From: an uncultured Clostridia bacterium
GTDB taxonomy: Bacteria > Bacillota > Clostridia > Oscillospirales > Ruminococcaceae
DNA length: 64,000 nt
Direction of reading: 5' to 3'
Assembly (NCBI GenBank): GCA_947166275.1
Contig: CAMVDP010000003.1
Span: 1-64,000, forward strand
The notes below the pieces were generated by a model that saw only the letters and a list, made by a program, of their open reading frames with translations, did not search any database and had not been told where the DNA came from. How positions within the stretch are numbered: position 1 is the first letter of the stretch; the number at the start of each line of letters is the position of its first letter. Of this stretch, positions 47,690 to 56,225 are shown piece by piece. The position numbers and the translations under genes are program-made.

Positions 47690-48727
47690 ATGAAAGACAG
47701 CCATTCCGAAAGCTACAAAGCCGCGGGTGTTGACGTTACCGCGGGCTACGAGGCGGTGCGCCTCATGAAGGAGCATGTCGAGCGTACCCGCATAAAAGGC
47801 GCTATCGACAGTATAGGCGGCTTCGGCGGCCTTTTCGAGCTCGACCCGAAGGAATACGACGATCCGGTCCTCGTATCCGGCACGGACGGTGTCGGCACGA
47901 AGATCAAGCTCGCGTTTCTGCTGGACAAGCATGATACCATAGGCATCGACGCGGTGGCGATGTGCGTGAACGATATAGTCTGCTGCGGTGCGAAGCCGCT
48001 GTTCTTCCTTGATTACATCGCGTGCGGAAAGAATGAGCCCGCAAAGATAGCTTCGATAGTCAAGGGTATCGCAGACGGCTGTGTTGAGTCTGGCTGCGCG
48101 TTGATAGGCGGAGAGACTGCCGAGCACCCGGGACTCATGCCCGAGGACGAGTACGATGTCGGCGGCTTTTCGGTAGGTATCGTGAGCAAGAAGGCTATCA
48201 TAGACGGCTCGAAGGTGGGCATCGGTGACGCTGTCATCGGTCTTGCCTCATCGGGAGTACATTCCAACGGCTTTTCGCTGGTGCGCAAGGTGTTCGGCAT
48301 CGACAAGCGCGAGGTGCTCGATGAAAAGCTCCCGGACGGCAGAACACTGGGCGAAGCTCTGCTCACACCCACGAAGCTTTATGTGAAGCCTGTGCTCGAC
48401 CTTATCAGCAAGGTCGAAGTAAAGGCGATAAGCCATATCACGGGCGGCGGCTTCTATGAGAATATCCCGCGCTCGATACCTGACGGCTTCACAGCGGTCA
48501 TCGACAAGGGTAGCTGGGAGGTGCCGTACATCTTCAAGCTCCTGCAGGAGCGCGGCGGCATTGACGAGCACGACATGTTCAACACGTTCAACATGGGCAT
48601 CGGAATGTCGATAGTCGTTCCCGCGAGCGACGCTGACAAGGCGCTCAAGGTACTTGCTGACAACGGCTGCAAGGCATATAAGATAGGCGTTATCGACAAG
48701 ACCGACAAGGCAATTGTAATTAAGTAA
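47690..48727 (+). CDS. purM: Phosphoribosylformylglycinamidine cyclo-ligase PurM
   Basis: [55 protein letters not shown]. Confidence 0.96.
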   Translation: MKDSHSESYKAAGVDVTAGYEAVRLMKEHVERTRIKGAIDSIGGFGGLFELDPKEYDDPVLVSGTDGVGTKIKLAFLLDKHDTIGIDAVAMCVNDIVCCGAKPLFFLDYIACGKNEPAKIASIVKGIADGCVESGCALIGGETAEHPGLMPEDEYDVGGFSVGIVSKKAIIDGSKVGIGDAVIGLASSGVHSNGFSLVRKVFGIDKREVLDEKLPDGRTLGEALLTPTKLYVKPVLDLISKVEVKAISHITGGGFYENIPRSIPDGFTAVIDKGSWEVPYIFKLLQERGGIDEHDMFNTFNMGIGMSIVVPASDADKALKVLADNGCKAYKIGVIDKTDKAIVIK

Positions 48728-48733
48728 CTACAA

Positions 48734-48763
48734 GGGCGCTGCTCCGCAGCAGGGGCGGCGCCC
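48734..48763 (+). other. Intercistronic nested hairpin between purM and purN
   Basis: GGGCGC/GCGCCC outer and CTGCT/AGCAG inner pairing. Confidence 0.6.
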
Positions 48764-48786
48764 GAAATATCCGTAAGGAGATCGGC

Positions 48787-49413
48787 ATGAAGAATATAAC
48801 CGTACTTGTATCGGGCGGCGGTACTAACCTGCAGGCTCTGATAGACGCGCAGAAGCGCGATGAACTCGGCTGCGGCAGCATCACCTGTGTGATATCGTCG
48901 AAGCCAGACGCGTACGCACTGAAACGAGCGAAGGACAACTTCATACGCACACGGGTGATTGAAAGAAAGGCATACCCCGACATCACCTCGTACAGCAAGG
49001 CAATGGTGGAAGCGCTAAAGGAATCAGAAGCCGACCTTGTTGTGTATGCCGGGTTTATGACGATACTTGACGAACAGGTGTGCAGAGCGTACCCGTACAA
49101 GATGATAAACGTTCACCCGGCACTTATCCCGTCGTTCTGCGGGAAAGGGTACTATGGGCTCCGGGTGCATGAAGAGGCGCTCAAAAAGGGTGTGAAGCTC
49201 ACCGGCGCGACTGTGCATTTCGTGACGGAGGAATGTGACGGCGGCCCGATAATACTTCAGAAGGCGGTCGAGGTACAGAATGACGACACGCCGGAAGTAT
49301 TGCAGAAACGCGTAATGGAGCAGGCGGAGCGGAAGATACTGCCTGAAGCGGTACGGCTCTTCTGCGACGGTAAAATAAAGGTAGAAAACGGCATAGCAAC
49401 AGTAGAAAGGTAA
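48787..49413 (+). CDS. purN: Phosphoribosylglycinamide formyltransferase PurN
   Basis: ITVLVSGGGTNLQALIDAQ; NVHPALIPSFCGKGYYGLRVHEEALKKGVKLTGATVHFVTEECDGGPII. Confidence 0.95.
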   Translation: MKNITVLVSGGGTNLQALIDAQKRDELGCGSITCVISSKPDAYALKRAKDNFIRTRVIERKAYPDITSYSKAMVEALKESEADLVVYAGFMTILDEQVCRAYPYKMINVHPALIPSFCGKGYYGLRVHEEALKKGVKLTGATVHFVTEECDGGPIILQKAVEVQNDDTPEVLQKRVMEQAERKILPEAVRLFCDGKIKVENGIATVER

Positions 49414-49420
49414 GGGTAAT

Positions 49421-50137
49421 ATGGAACTTATAACTATCGAAAAAGAACTGAACAGCCTCGAATATCACGGCAGGGGAATAATCCTCGGCAAGTCACCCGA
49501 CGGCAGGAACGCAGTCATCGCGTACTTCATCATGGGCAGGAGCGAGAACAGCCGCAACCGCGTATTCGTAGAGGATGGTATGGGCATACGCACACAGGCG
49601 TTCGACCCGTCGAAGATGACCGATCCGCACCTCATTATCTACGCGCCTGTCAAGGTGCTCGGCACGAAAACCATAGTAACGAACGGCGATCAGACCGATA
49701 CCATATATGAGCAGATGGACAAGCAGCAGACTTTCGAGCAGTCCCTGCGCTTCCGTGAGTTCGAGGACGACAAGCCGAACTTCACACCCCGTATCTCCGG
49801 TATAGTTCACGCCGACGGCGGCAACATGAACTACGCTATGCACATCATAAAGAGCCTTGACGGCGATCCGGAGTGCACGGTGCGCAACACATTCGCGTAC
49901 AGCTGCCCCAAGAGCGGCGAAGGACGCTTCATACACACATATAAGGGCGCAGGCGACCCGCTGCCGAGCTTTGAGGGCGAGCCCAAGAGAGTCATCATCC
50001 CCGACCTGTCGCTGGACGACTTCACAAAGCTTGTCTGGGATAACCTCAACAAGGACAACAAGGTGTCGCTGTTTACCCGCTACATCGACATCGATACAGG
50101 CAGATTCGATTCACGCATAGTAAACAAGAATGTTTAA
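49421..50137 (+). CDS. purO: IMP cyclohydrolase, PurO type
   Basis: YHGRGIILGKSPDGRNAVIAYFIMGRSENSRNRVF; between purN and a standalone AICAR formyltransferase. Confidence 0.85.
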   Translation: MELITIEKELNSLEYHGRGIILGKSPDGRNAVIAYFIMGRSENSRNRVFVEDGMGIRTQAFDPSKMTDPHLIIYAPVKVLGTKTIVTNGDQTDTIYEQMDKQQTFEQSLRFREFEDDKPNFTPRISGIVHADGGNMNYAMHIIKSLDGDPECTVRNTFAYSCPKSGEGRFIHTYKGAGDPLPSFEGEPKRVIIPDLSLDDFTKLVWDNLNKDNKVSLFTRYIDIDTGRFDSRIVNKNV

Positions 50138-50157
50138 AGCTACGGAGGTATAACAAT

Positions 50158-51333
50158 ATGAAAGAACTCGAACTCAAATACGGATGCAACCCCAACCAGA
50201 AGCCTTCCCGCATATTCATGGAGAACGGTGAGCTCCCGATAGAGGTACTCAACGGCAAGCCCGGCTATATCAACTTCATGGACGCGTTCAACGGCTGGCA
50301 GCTCGTCAAGGAGCTCAAAAAGGCTACCGGACTTCCCGCAGCCACATCGTTCAAGCACGTTTCTCCCGCGGGTGCAGCGGTAGGTATCGAGCTTACCGAC
50401 ACGCTCAAGAAGATATACTGGGTAGACGATCTCGGTGAGCTTTCACCGCTTGCCTGCGCTTACGCAAGAGCTCGCGGCGCTGACAGAATGTCCTCCTACG
50501 GCGACTTCATCTCGCTGTCCGATGTATGTGACGTTCCCACAGCGAAGATGATACAGCGCGAAGTGTCTGACGGCGTTATAGCTCCCGGATATGAGCCCGA
50601 GGCTCTTGAAATACTCAAGTCCAAGCGCAAGGGTACCTACAACATCATAAAGATCGATCCCGACTACACCCCCGCTCCCATCGAGCGCAAGCAGGTGTAC
50701 GGCATCACCTTCGAGCAGGGAAGAAACGAGCTCGTTATAAACGACGAGCTTTTCGCCAACGTTGTCACCGACAACAAGAACCTCCCCGAAAGCGCAAAGC
50801 GCGACCTCGCGATTGCTATGATAACACTCAAATACACCCAGTCCAACTCGGTAGCGTACGCATGCGGCGGTCAGGCTATCGGCATCGGTGCGGGTCAGCA
50901 GTCAAGAATACACTGCACACGCCTCGCCGGCACAAAGGCTGACAACTGGTATCTGCGTCAGAGCCCCCAGGTCCTCGGACTTCAGTTCGTTGACGATATC
51001 CGCCGCGCGGACCGCGACAACGCTATCGATCTGTACATCGGCGAGGATTACATGGATGTTCTCGCGGAGGGCGCATGGCAGAACATCTTCAAGGTAAAGC
51101 CCGACGTGTTCACCGTAGAGGAGAAGAAGCAGTGGCTCTCCACCATGAAGGGCGTATCGCTCGGCTCCGACGCGTTCTTCCCGTTCGGCGACAATATCGA
51201 GCGCGCTCACCGCAGCGGCGTTGAGTTCATAGCTCAGCCCGGCGGTTCTATCCGCGACGACAACGTTATCGAGACCTGCAACAAGTACGGTATCGCAATG
51301 GCATTCACGGGAATAAGACTGTTCCACCATTGA
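50158..51333 (+). CDS. Standalone AICAR formyltransferase (PurH C-terminal domain only)
   Basis: LKYGCNPNQKPSRIF; TSFKHVSPAGAAVG; KYTQSNSVAYACGGQAIGIGAGQQSRIHCTRLAG; VEFIAQPGGSIRDDNVI; no MGS-like N-terminal domain. Confidence 0.92.
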   Translation: MKELELKYGCNPNQKPSRIFMENGELPIEVLNGKPGYINFMDAFNGWQLVKELKKATGLPAATSFKHVSPAGAAVGIELTDTLKKIYWVDDLGELSPLACAYARARGADRMSSYGDFISLSDVCDVPTAKMIQREVSDGVIAPGYEPEALEILKSKRKGTYNIIKIDPDYTPAPIERKQVYGITFEQGRNELVINDELFANVVTDNKNLPESAKRDLAIAMITLKYTQSNSVAYACGGQAIGIGAGQQSRIHCTRLAGTKADNWYLRQSPQVLGLQFVDDIRRADRDNAIDLYIGEDYMDVLAEGAWQNIFKVKPDVFTVEEKKQWLSTMKGVSLGSDAFFPFGDNIERAHRSGVEFIAQPGGSIRDDNVIETCNKYGIAMAFTGIRLFHH

Positions 51334-51360
51334 TGACACACTTCCGAAAGGAGTGATATC

Positions 51361-52008
51361 ATGTCAAAGACCGAACATTTTCTCGCTCTCTTTCATCCGA
51401 CGCTCTCGGCAATTGTGACCGGTACGGGCTTTTACCTCTGGCTCGGTTCGTATGGCGTGACAAGTTATATTGGGCTCTTGCTGGCGCTTGCCGGCATACT
51501 TTCGGCAGTTTTCTATATAAAAAAGCTGCATAACCTGCCCGACGCGAAGCTGATAAACTCCCCCGAGACCGATATCCTGCGCGTATATATGCGCGGCGGG
51601 CTGATAGCGTCATTTATTCCCAACGCGGTCACGGCGGCATTTATACTTGCTTTTTGTTTTCAGCCGAATGACGGCGTGGATATGATAATGTTCGTACCGA
51701 TATATATTGTTATGTTTCTGATGCCATTCTTGTGGAATCCGCTGCTGATAATTGCTGCGATCCTCGGCTGGTTCATCGGGCCGCCCGCCGCAGCAGAAGC
51801 GGTATTCGGCTGTTTCGTTGTCCGTGTGGTGACACAATCCGCGTGCTTTCTTGCGACGGACAAGCGGATAGACTACAGCGACAGCCGCATAGCGGGTATT
51901 ATTGGCACGACATTCGGCACGATAAACATATTTTTCTGGCTCGGCAATCTTTCGACAGTAAAGAAATTCGCGAAGATCGAGATTGAGAAAGGAATAACGG
52001 CACAATGA
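51361..52008 (+). CDS. Uncharacterised multi-TM protein inside the purine operon
   Basis: 215 aa polytopic; ATGA overlap with next gene. Confidence 0.65.
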   Translation: MSKTEHFLALFHPTLSAIVTGTGFYLWLGSYGVTSYIGLLLALAGILSAVFYIKKLHNLPDAKLINSPETDILRVYMRGGLIASFIPNAVTAAFILAFCFQPNDGVDMIMFVPIYIVMFLMPFLWNPLLIIAAILGWFIGPPAAAEAVFGCFVVRVVTQSACFLATDKRIDYSDSRIAGIIGTTFGTINIFFWLGNLSTVKKFAKIEIEKGITAQ

Positions 52009-52388
52009 GCTACTGCAAGGACATATACCCCGAGCTGTACGAGTACCTTCGCAACAAGAAGGGCGTTGAGATCGACTATCAGGAGCAGTGGGGCTGGACG
52101 CGTTTCAAGCTGCGCGATAAGATGTTCGCGGCGATATGCGCCGACGGCACCGACGACGCTCTGCTGAACATCAAGGCGCAGCCCGACTACAACGACATGA
52201 TACGCAGGCTCCACGAGGACATCAACGAGGGCTATTACATGAACAAGACTCATTGGAACAGCGTGAAGCTCACAGGCACGGTGCCTTATGAGGTGGTGCG
52301 GGATATGTGCGACCGCGGCTACAACGAGGTCCTGCGGCATTTCCCGAAGAAGATCCAGCACGAGATACTTGAAGACATCTGGCAGTAA
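52005..52388 (+). CDS. MmcQ/YjbR-like protein
   Basis: WGWTRFKLRDKMFAAIC...LNIKAQPDYNDMIR...YYMNKTHWNSVKLTGTVPYEVVRDMCDRGYNEV. Confidence 0.7.
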   Translation: MSYCKDIYPELYEYLRNKKGVEIDYQEQWGWTRFKLRDKMFAAICADGTDDALLNIKAQPDYNDMIRRLHEDINEGYYMNKTHWNSVKLTGTVPYEVVRDMCDRGYNEVLRHFPKKIQHEILEDIWQ

Positions 52389-52400
52389 TAATTACCAATT

Positions 52401-52425
52401 ATCCCCCCGCCTGAAGCGGGGGGAT
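52401..52425 (+). other. Intercistronic hairpin upstream of purD
   Basis: ATCCCCCCGC ctgaa GCGGGGGGAT, 10-bp perfect stem, no U-tract. Confidence 0.85.
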
Positions 52426-52466
52426 ATACAACAAAGGCGGGATACACGCCAGGAAAGGATAACAAT

Positions 52467-53747
52467 ATGGATATACTCGTAGTAGGCGGCGGTGGACGCG
52501 AACACGCTGTAATAAAGGCTCTGTCGCAGTCACCGAAGATAGGGAAGATATACTGTGCGCCGGGCAACGGCGGCATATCAAAGCTTGCGGAGTGCTTTCC
52601 CGTAAAGGCTACGGACATCGACGGCATGGTGGAGCTTGCGGAGAAGCTGCGTCCCGACTATGTTTTCGTAACACCCGATGACCCGCTCGTAATGGGCATG
52701 GTGGACAGGCTGAACGAGAAAGGCTTTAAAACCTTCGGACCCCGCGCGAATGCCGCGATACTTGAGGGCAGCAAGGTGTTCTCGAAAGGTCTGATGAAGA
52801 CGTACGGCATACCCACCGCAGCATATGAGACCTTCACTGACGCTGATGAGGCGATAGCTTACGTAAAGCAGCAGAACTCCTATCCCGCTGTCATCAAATG
52901 CGACGGACTTGCGCTCGGTAAGGGCGTTATCATCGCGCAGAACGAACAGGAAGCCGTTGACGCGGTGAATTCCATGCTTATCGGCGGCAAGTTCGGCAAG
53001 AGCGGAAGTGAGATCGTCATTGAGGAGTTCATGACAGGTCCGGAAGTCACAGTTCTCGCGTTCACCGACGGCAAGACCGTAAAGCCCATGGTATCGTCTA
53101 TGGACCACAAGCGCGCATACGACAACGATGAGGGACTGAACACCGGCGGCATGGGAACGATAGCTCCCAACCCGCTTTATACCAATGCTTACGCCGACGA
53201 GTGCATGGAGAAGATTTTCATGCCGACGATAAAGGCGATGCAGGCGGAGGGCAGACCCTTCAAGGGCTGTCTGTACTTCGGACTGATGCTGACACCGAAC
53301 GGTGCGAAGGTCGTAGAGTACAACTGCCGCTTCGGCGACCCTGAAGCACAGGTGGTGCTGCCGCTGCTGAAGACCGATCTTGTTGAAATAATCGAGGCAA
53401 TTTACGAAGAAAGACTTGACAAACTCGAAATAGAGTGGTATAATGGCGCTTGCGCGTGTGTCGTCATGGCAAGCGGCGGCTACCCGGAGAAGTACGCGAC
53501 GGGCAAGCCGATAAGCGGCTTCAACGCGGACGGACAGCTTGACAGCGGCAAGGCTTACGTGTACCACGCCGGCACGAAGCTCGAAGGCGACACGTTCCTC
53601 ACAGCGGGCGGCAGAGTGCTCGGAGTAACTGCGACTGCGGATACTCTGAAAGCGGCACTCGACAAGGCCTACGATGCCGTAAGCGAGATAAGCTTCGAAA
53701 ATGCGCATTACAGACATGATATCGGACAGCGCGCCCTGAAAGGCTGA
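52467..53747 (+). CDS. purD: Phosphoribosylamine-glycine ligase PurD
   Basis: ILVVGGGGREHAVIKALSQSPKIGKIYCAPGNGGIS; NTGGMGTIAPNPLY; NCRFGDPEAQVVLPLL. Confidence 0.96.
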   Translation: MDILVVGGGGREHAVIKALSQSPKIGKIYCAPGNGGISKLAECFPVKATDIDGMVELAEKLRPDYVFVTPDDPLVMGMVDRLNEKGFKTFGPRANAAILEGSKVFSKGLMKTYGIPTAAYETFTDADEAIAYVKQQNSYPAVIKCDGLALGKGVIIAQNEQEAVDAVNSMLIGGKFGKSGSEIVIEEFMTGPEVTVLAFTDGKTVKPMVSSMDHKRAYDNDEGLNTGGMGTIAPNPLYTNAYADECMEKIFMPTIKAMQAEGRPFKGCLYFGLMLTPNGAKVVEYNCRFGDPEAQVVLPLLKTDLVEIIEAIYEERLDKLEIEWYNGACACVVMASGGYPEKYATGKPISGFNADGQLDSGKAYVYHAGTKLEGDTFLTAGGRVLGVTATADTLKAALDKAYDAVSEISFENAHYRHDIGQRALKG

Positions 53748-53836
53748 AATATTTTGTAACCTTTTTCCTGTCTGCCGGGTGTTATATATGAAGGCACAAA
53801 ATGTGCGGAAATATAACGGCAAAGGTGGTAACAGAT

Positions 53837-54352
53837 ATGAAAAAGATAAGATTATTTGCAGCTATTACAGTTCTGGCGGCGACAGCTTCATTTTCGGCGT
53901 GCGGTGTTCCCGCAAACCCGGCTGTTACAACAACGACATCGGCGGTGACTGATGTGCTTCAGGCAACTCTGCCGGATGATGAAGACCCGGATATCACCGA
54001 GGAGGAAGTTCCCTATATCACGGTGCCGGAGCAGACCACGGGCGTCAGTGCGCGGGAAGGTGAGCTTTCAGTCTCGCTTGGCGGAAACGATGAAGAGGCT
54101 GTGGAGATCACCGACGGAAATCAGGTATTCATCGTATCGGTGGAAGCCGGGACCACGGAAGAGATGATGAACGAGGTCATCGAAAAGTATGACCTTGAGG
54201 TCGTGTACGACTACGAGAGTCTCAACATGTACGCGCTCGCGGTGCCGGAGCCGCTTGATGAGAATGATTCGGCGGAGTTTATGAAAGAGCTGACGAGCGA
54301 GTACAGCTTCATACTTATGGTTGAACCCGACAGCGTTGTCACGCTTGACTGA
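53837..54352 (+). CDS. Putative lipoprotein with protease-propeptide (I9/fervidolysin-like) domain resemblance
   Basis: MKKIRLFAAITVLAATASFSACG; C-term EEMMNEVIEKYDLEVVYDYESLNMYALAVPEPLDENDSAEFMKELTSEYSFILMVEPDSVVTL. Confidence 0.6.
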   Translation: MKKIRLFAAITVLAATASFSACGVPANPAVTTTTSAVTDVLQATLPDDEDPDITEEEVPYITVPEQTTGVSAREGELSVSLGGNDEEAVEITDGNQVFIVSVEAGTTEEMMNEVIEKYDLEVVYDYESLNMYALAVPEPLDENDSAEFMKELTSEYSFILMVEPDSVVTLD

Positions 54353-54378
54353 CGGCGCGCCGGCTTAATAATACAAAA

Positions 54379-54432
54379 GGCGAGTTCGCAAAATCCTCGC
54401 CGCGGGCAGCCCCCGCAGATCAAAACTACGAA
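54379..54432 (+). promoter_or_regulatory. Candidate H-type pseudoknot leader of queT (preQ1-riboswitch-like)
   Basis: P1 GGCGAG/CTCGCC; second hairpin GCGGG/CCCGC; loop TTCG (54385-54388) complementary to CGAA (54429-54432) next to the RBS; A-rich CAAAACTA tail. Confidence 0.45.
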
Positions 54433-54448
54433 AGGAAAAGGGATCGGT

Positions 54449-54967
54449 ATGCCTTGCCGTTCCCCGGTACAGAACATGAAAAACAAGGTAATTTTCATCA
54501 CGCACGCGGCAGTCATCGCCGCACTCTACACAGTCCTTACGCTCACAGCGGGCGCGTTCGGACTTGCCAACGGAGCGATACAGATACGCATATCCGAAGC
54601 GCTCACCATTCTCCCGCTGTTTACTCCCGCAGCGATACCCGGACTGTTTATCGGCTGTGTCGTGTCCAATATGCTCACAGGCTGTGTGATATGGGACATA
54701 GTTTTCGGAAGCCTTGCCACACTTATCGGAGCTGTCGGCACATATTTCATCGGCAGAAAGAACAAATGGCTCGCGCCGCTGCCGTCGATACTTGCCAATA
54801 CGCTCATCATCCCGTTCGTGCTTGCATACGCTTACGGAGTTGAGGACGGCATACCGTTCCTTATGCTCACTGTCGGAGCGGGAGAGGTGCTTTCCTGCGG
54901 AGTGCTCGGACTTCTGCTCATGAAGGCTGTCGAGCCCGTGCAGAAGCATATTTTTCAGAAAGCATGA
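54449..54967 (+). CDS. queT: QueT family queuosine precursor transporter (start may be ATG 54476)
   Basis: AAVIAALYTVLTLTAGAFGLANGAIQIRISEALTILPLFTPAAIPGLFIGCVVSNMLTGCVIWDIVFGSLATLIGA. Confidence 0.92.
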   Translation: MPCRSPVQNMKNKVIFITHAAVIAALYTVLTLTAGAFGLANGAIQIRISEALTILPLFTPAAIPGLFIGCVVSNMLTGCVIWDIVFGSLATLIGAVGTYFIGRKNKWLAPLPSILANTLIIPFVLAYAYGVEDGIPFLMLTVGAGEVLSCGVLGLLLMKAVEPVQKHIFQKA

Positions 54968-54977
54968 TTGAGATCCG

Positions 54978-55075
54978 ACTCCCTGCCTTATCGAAGGTTT
55001 CTTTTATCGCCGCATCTCTGTGGCGGTTTGGGAACCTTCTGTACTGCGTCCTGTAGTATGGCAGGGAGTTGTTTT
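54978..55075 (+). ncRNA. Three-way-junction structured RNA at the 3' end of queT, ending in a U-rich tract
   Basis: Outer 10-bp stem ACTCCCTGCC/GGCAGGGAGT; arm 1 GAAGGTT/AACCTTC with GCCGCA/TGTGGC hairpin; arm 2 TACTGC/GTAGTA; then TTGTTTTT. Confidence 0.65.
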
Positions 55076-55097
55076 TGCAAAAAAATCGGAAAAGCTA

Positions 55098-55126
55098 TTG
55101 ACAAAAAGAAACATATATGATAAAAT
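55098..55126 (+). promoter_or_regulatory. Predicted sigmaA promoter of rplU: TTGACA-17-TAAAAT
   Basis: TTGACA 55098-55103, TAAAAT 55121-55126. Confidence 0.88.
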
Positions 55127-55143
55127 AATTAAGCCGCATGAAA

Positions 55144-55185
55144 ACGGGCTTTTTTAAGTTTGTCACAAAGGGTGACGACGCCCGT
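55144..55185 (+). promoter_or_regulatory. Candidate ribosomal protein L21 leader hairpin
   Basis: ACGGGC/GCCCGT outer stem with inner GTCAC/GTGAC hairpin in the rplU 5' UTR. Confidence 0.55.
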
Positions 55186-55215
55186 ATCAGCGAGATCGTG
55201 AAACGAGGTAATAAA

Positions 55216-55524
55216 ATGTACGCAATCATTGAAACAGGCGGAAAGCAGTATCAGGTAAAAGAAGGCGACGAGATCTTCGTAGAGAAGCTCGGAGTTGAAG
55301 AGGGCGATGTGACCTTTGATAAGGTGCTCCTCATAGGCAATGACAGCGGTATCACCGCAGGTGCGCCTTATGTATCCGGCGCTTCCGTAAAAGCAACACT
55401 TATCAAGAACGGTAAGGGCAAGAAGATAAGTGTGTTCACCTACAAGCCCAAGAAGGGCGAGAAGGTCGCTAAAGGCCACAGACAGCCGTACAGCAAGGTA
55501 AAGATTGAAGCTATCAACGCATAA
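55216..55524 (+). CDS. rplU: Ribosomal protein bL21
   Basis: [31 protein letters not shown]...[10 protein letters not shown]-like C-term. Confidence 0.96.
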   Translation: MYAIIETGGKQYQVKEGDEIFVEKLGVEEGDVTFDKVLLIGNDSGITAGAPYVSGASVKATLIKNGKGKKISVFTYKPKKGEKVAKGHRQPYSKVKIEAINA

Positions 55525-55859
55525 TGATCGAGGCGGAATTTTTGAGATTCAACGGGCGTCTTGTTGGTTTCTCGGTATCCGGACATGCCGGTGCCGGACC
55601 CTTCGGGCGCGACATAGTCTGCGCTGCGGTATCGTCGGCGGTAATGCTCACGGCAAATACCATAACCGAGTATCTCTACTGCAAGGCAGACGTTAAAGAC
55701 ACGGGCAATAAGATAATGTTTGTGCTCAAGGATCCCGGCTCTACATTGGCAATGTCCGCGATACAGGTCATCGAGTCGTTCAAGAACCACCTCGATACCC
55801 TGTCGGAGGACAGCAAAGGCAAGATAAAAGTCAACGTCCGGGAAATGTCCCGGAAATAG
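55524..55859 (+). CDS. prp: Ribosomal-processing cysteine protease Prp
   Basis: VSGHAGAGPFGRDIVCAAVSSAVMLTANTI (GHA and C motif); between rplU and rpmA. Confidence 0.94.
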   Translation: MIEAEFLRFNGRLVGFSVSGHAGAGPFGRDIVCAAVSSAVMLTANTITEYLYCKADVKDTGNKIMFVLKDPGSTLAMSAIQVIESFKNHLDTLSEDSKGKIKVNVREMSRK

Positions 55860-55880
55860 TCACGAAAGGATGAAACAGCT

Positions 55881-56162
55881 ATGTTAAAGATAAGCATGCA
55901 GTATTTCGCTCATAAAAAAGGTATGGGCTCCACAAAGAACGGCAGAGACTCCAACGCACAGCGTCTCGGAGCTAAGAGAGCAGACGGCCAGTTCGTTCTC
56001 GCAGGAAATATCCTCTACAGACAGAGAGGAACTCACATCCATCCCGGTAAGAACGTGGGCAGAGGTTCCGATGATACATTGTTTGCGAAGATCGACGGCA
56101 AGGTAAAGTTTGAGCGTCTCGGCAAGGACCGCAAGCAGGTAAGCGTTTACCCCGCTGAATGA
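55881..56162 (+). CDS. rpmA: Ribosomal protein bL27 with Prp-cleavable N-terminal extension
   Basis: [62 protein letters not shown]. Confidence 0.96.
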   Translation: MLKISMQYFAHKKGMGSTKNGRDSNAQRLGAKRADGQFVLAGNILYRQRGTHIHPGKNVGRGSDDTLFAKIDGKVKFERLGKDRKQVSVYPAE

Positions 56163-56225
56163 ATGTAACAGTCAAGACAGGACGGGAGAAATTCCGTCCT
56201 TCTTTTGTATAAGGAGGGTATCCTC

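Noticed and set aside
52578-53822. 414-aa minus-strand ORF antisense to purD
   Set aside because: Length is a codon-bias shadow of purD; no recognisable domain.
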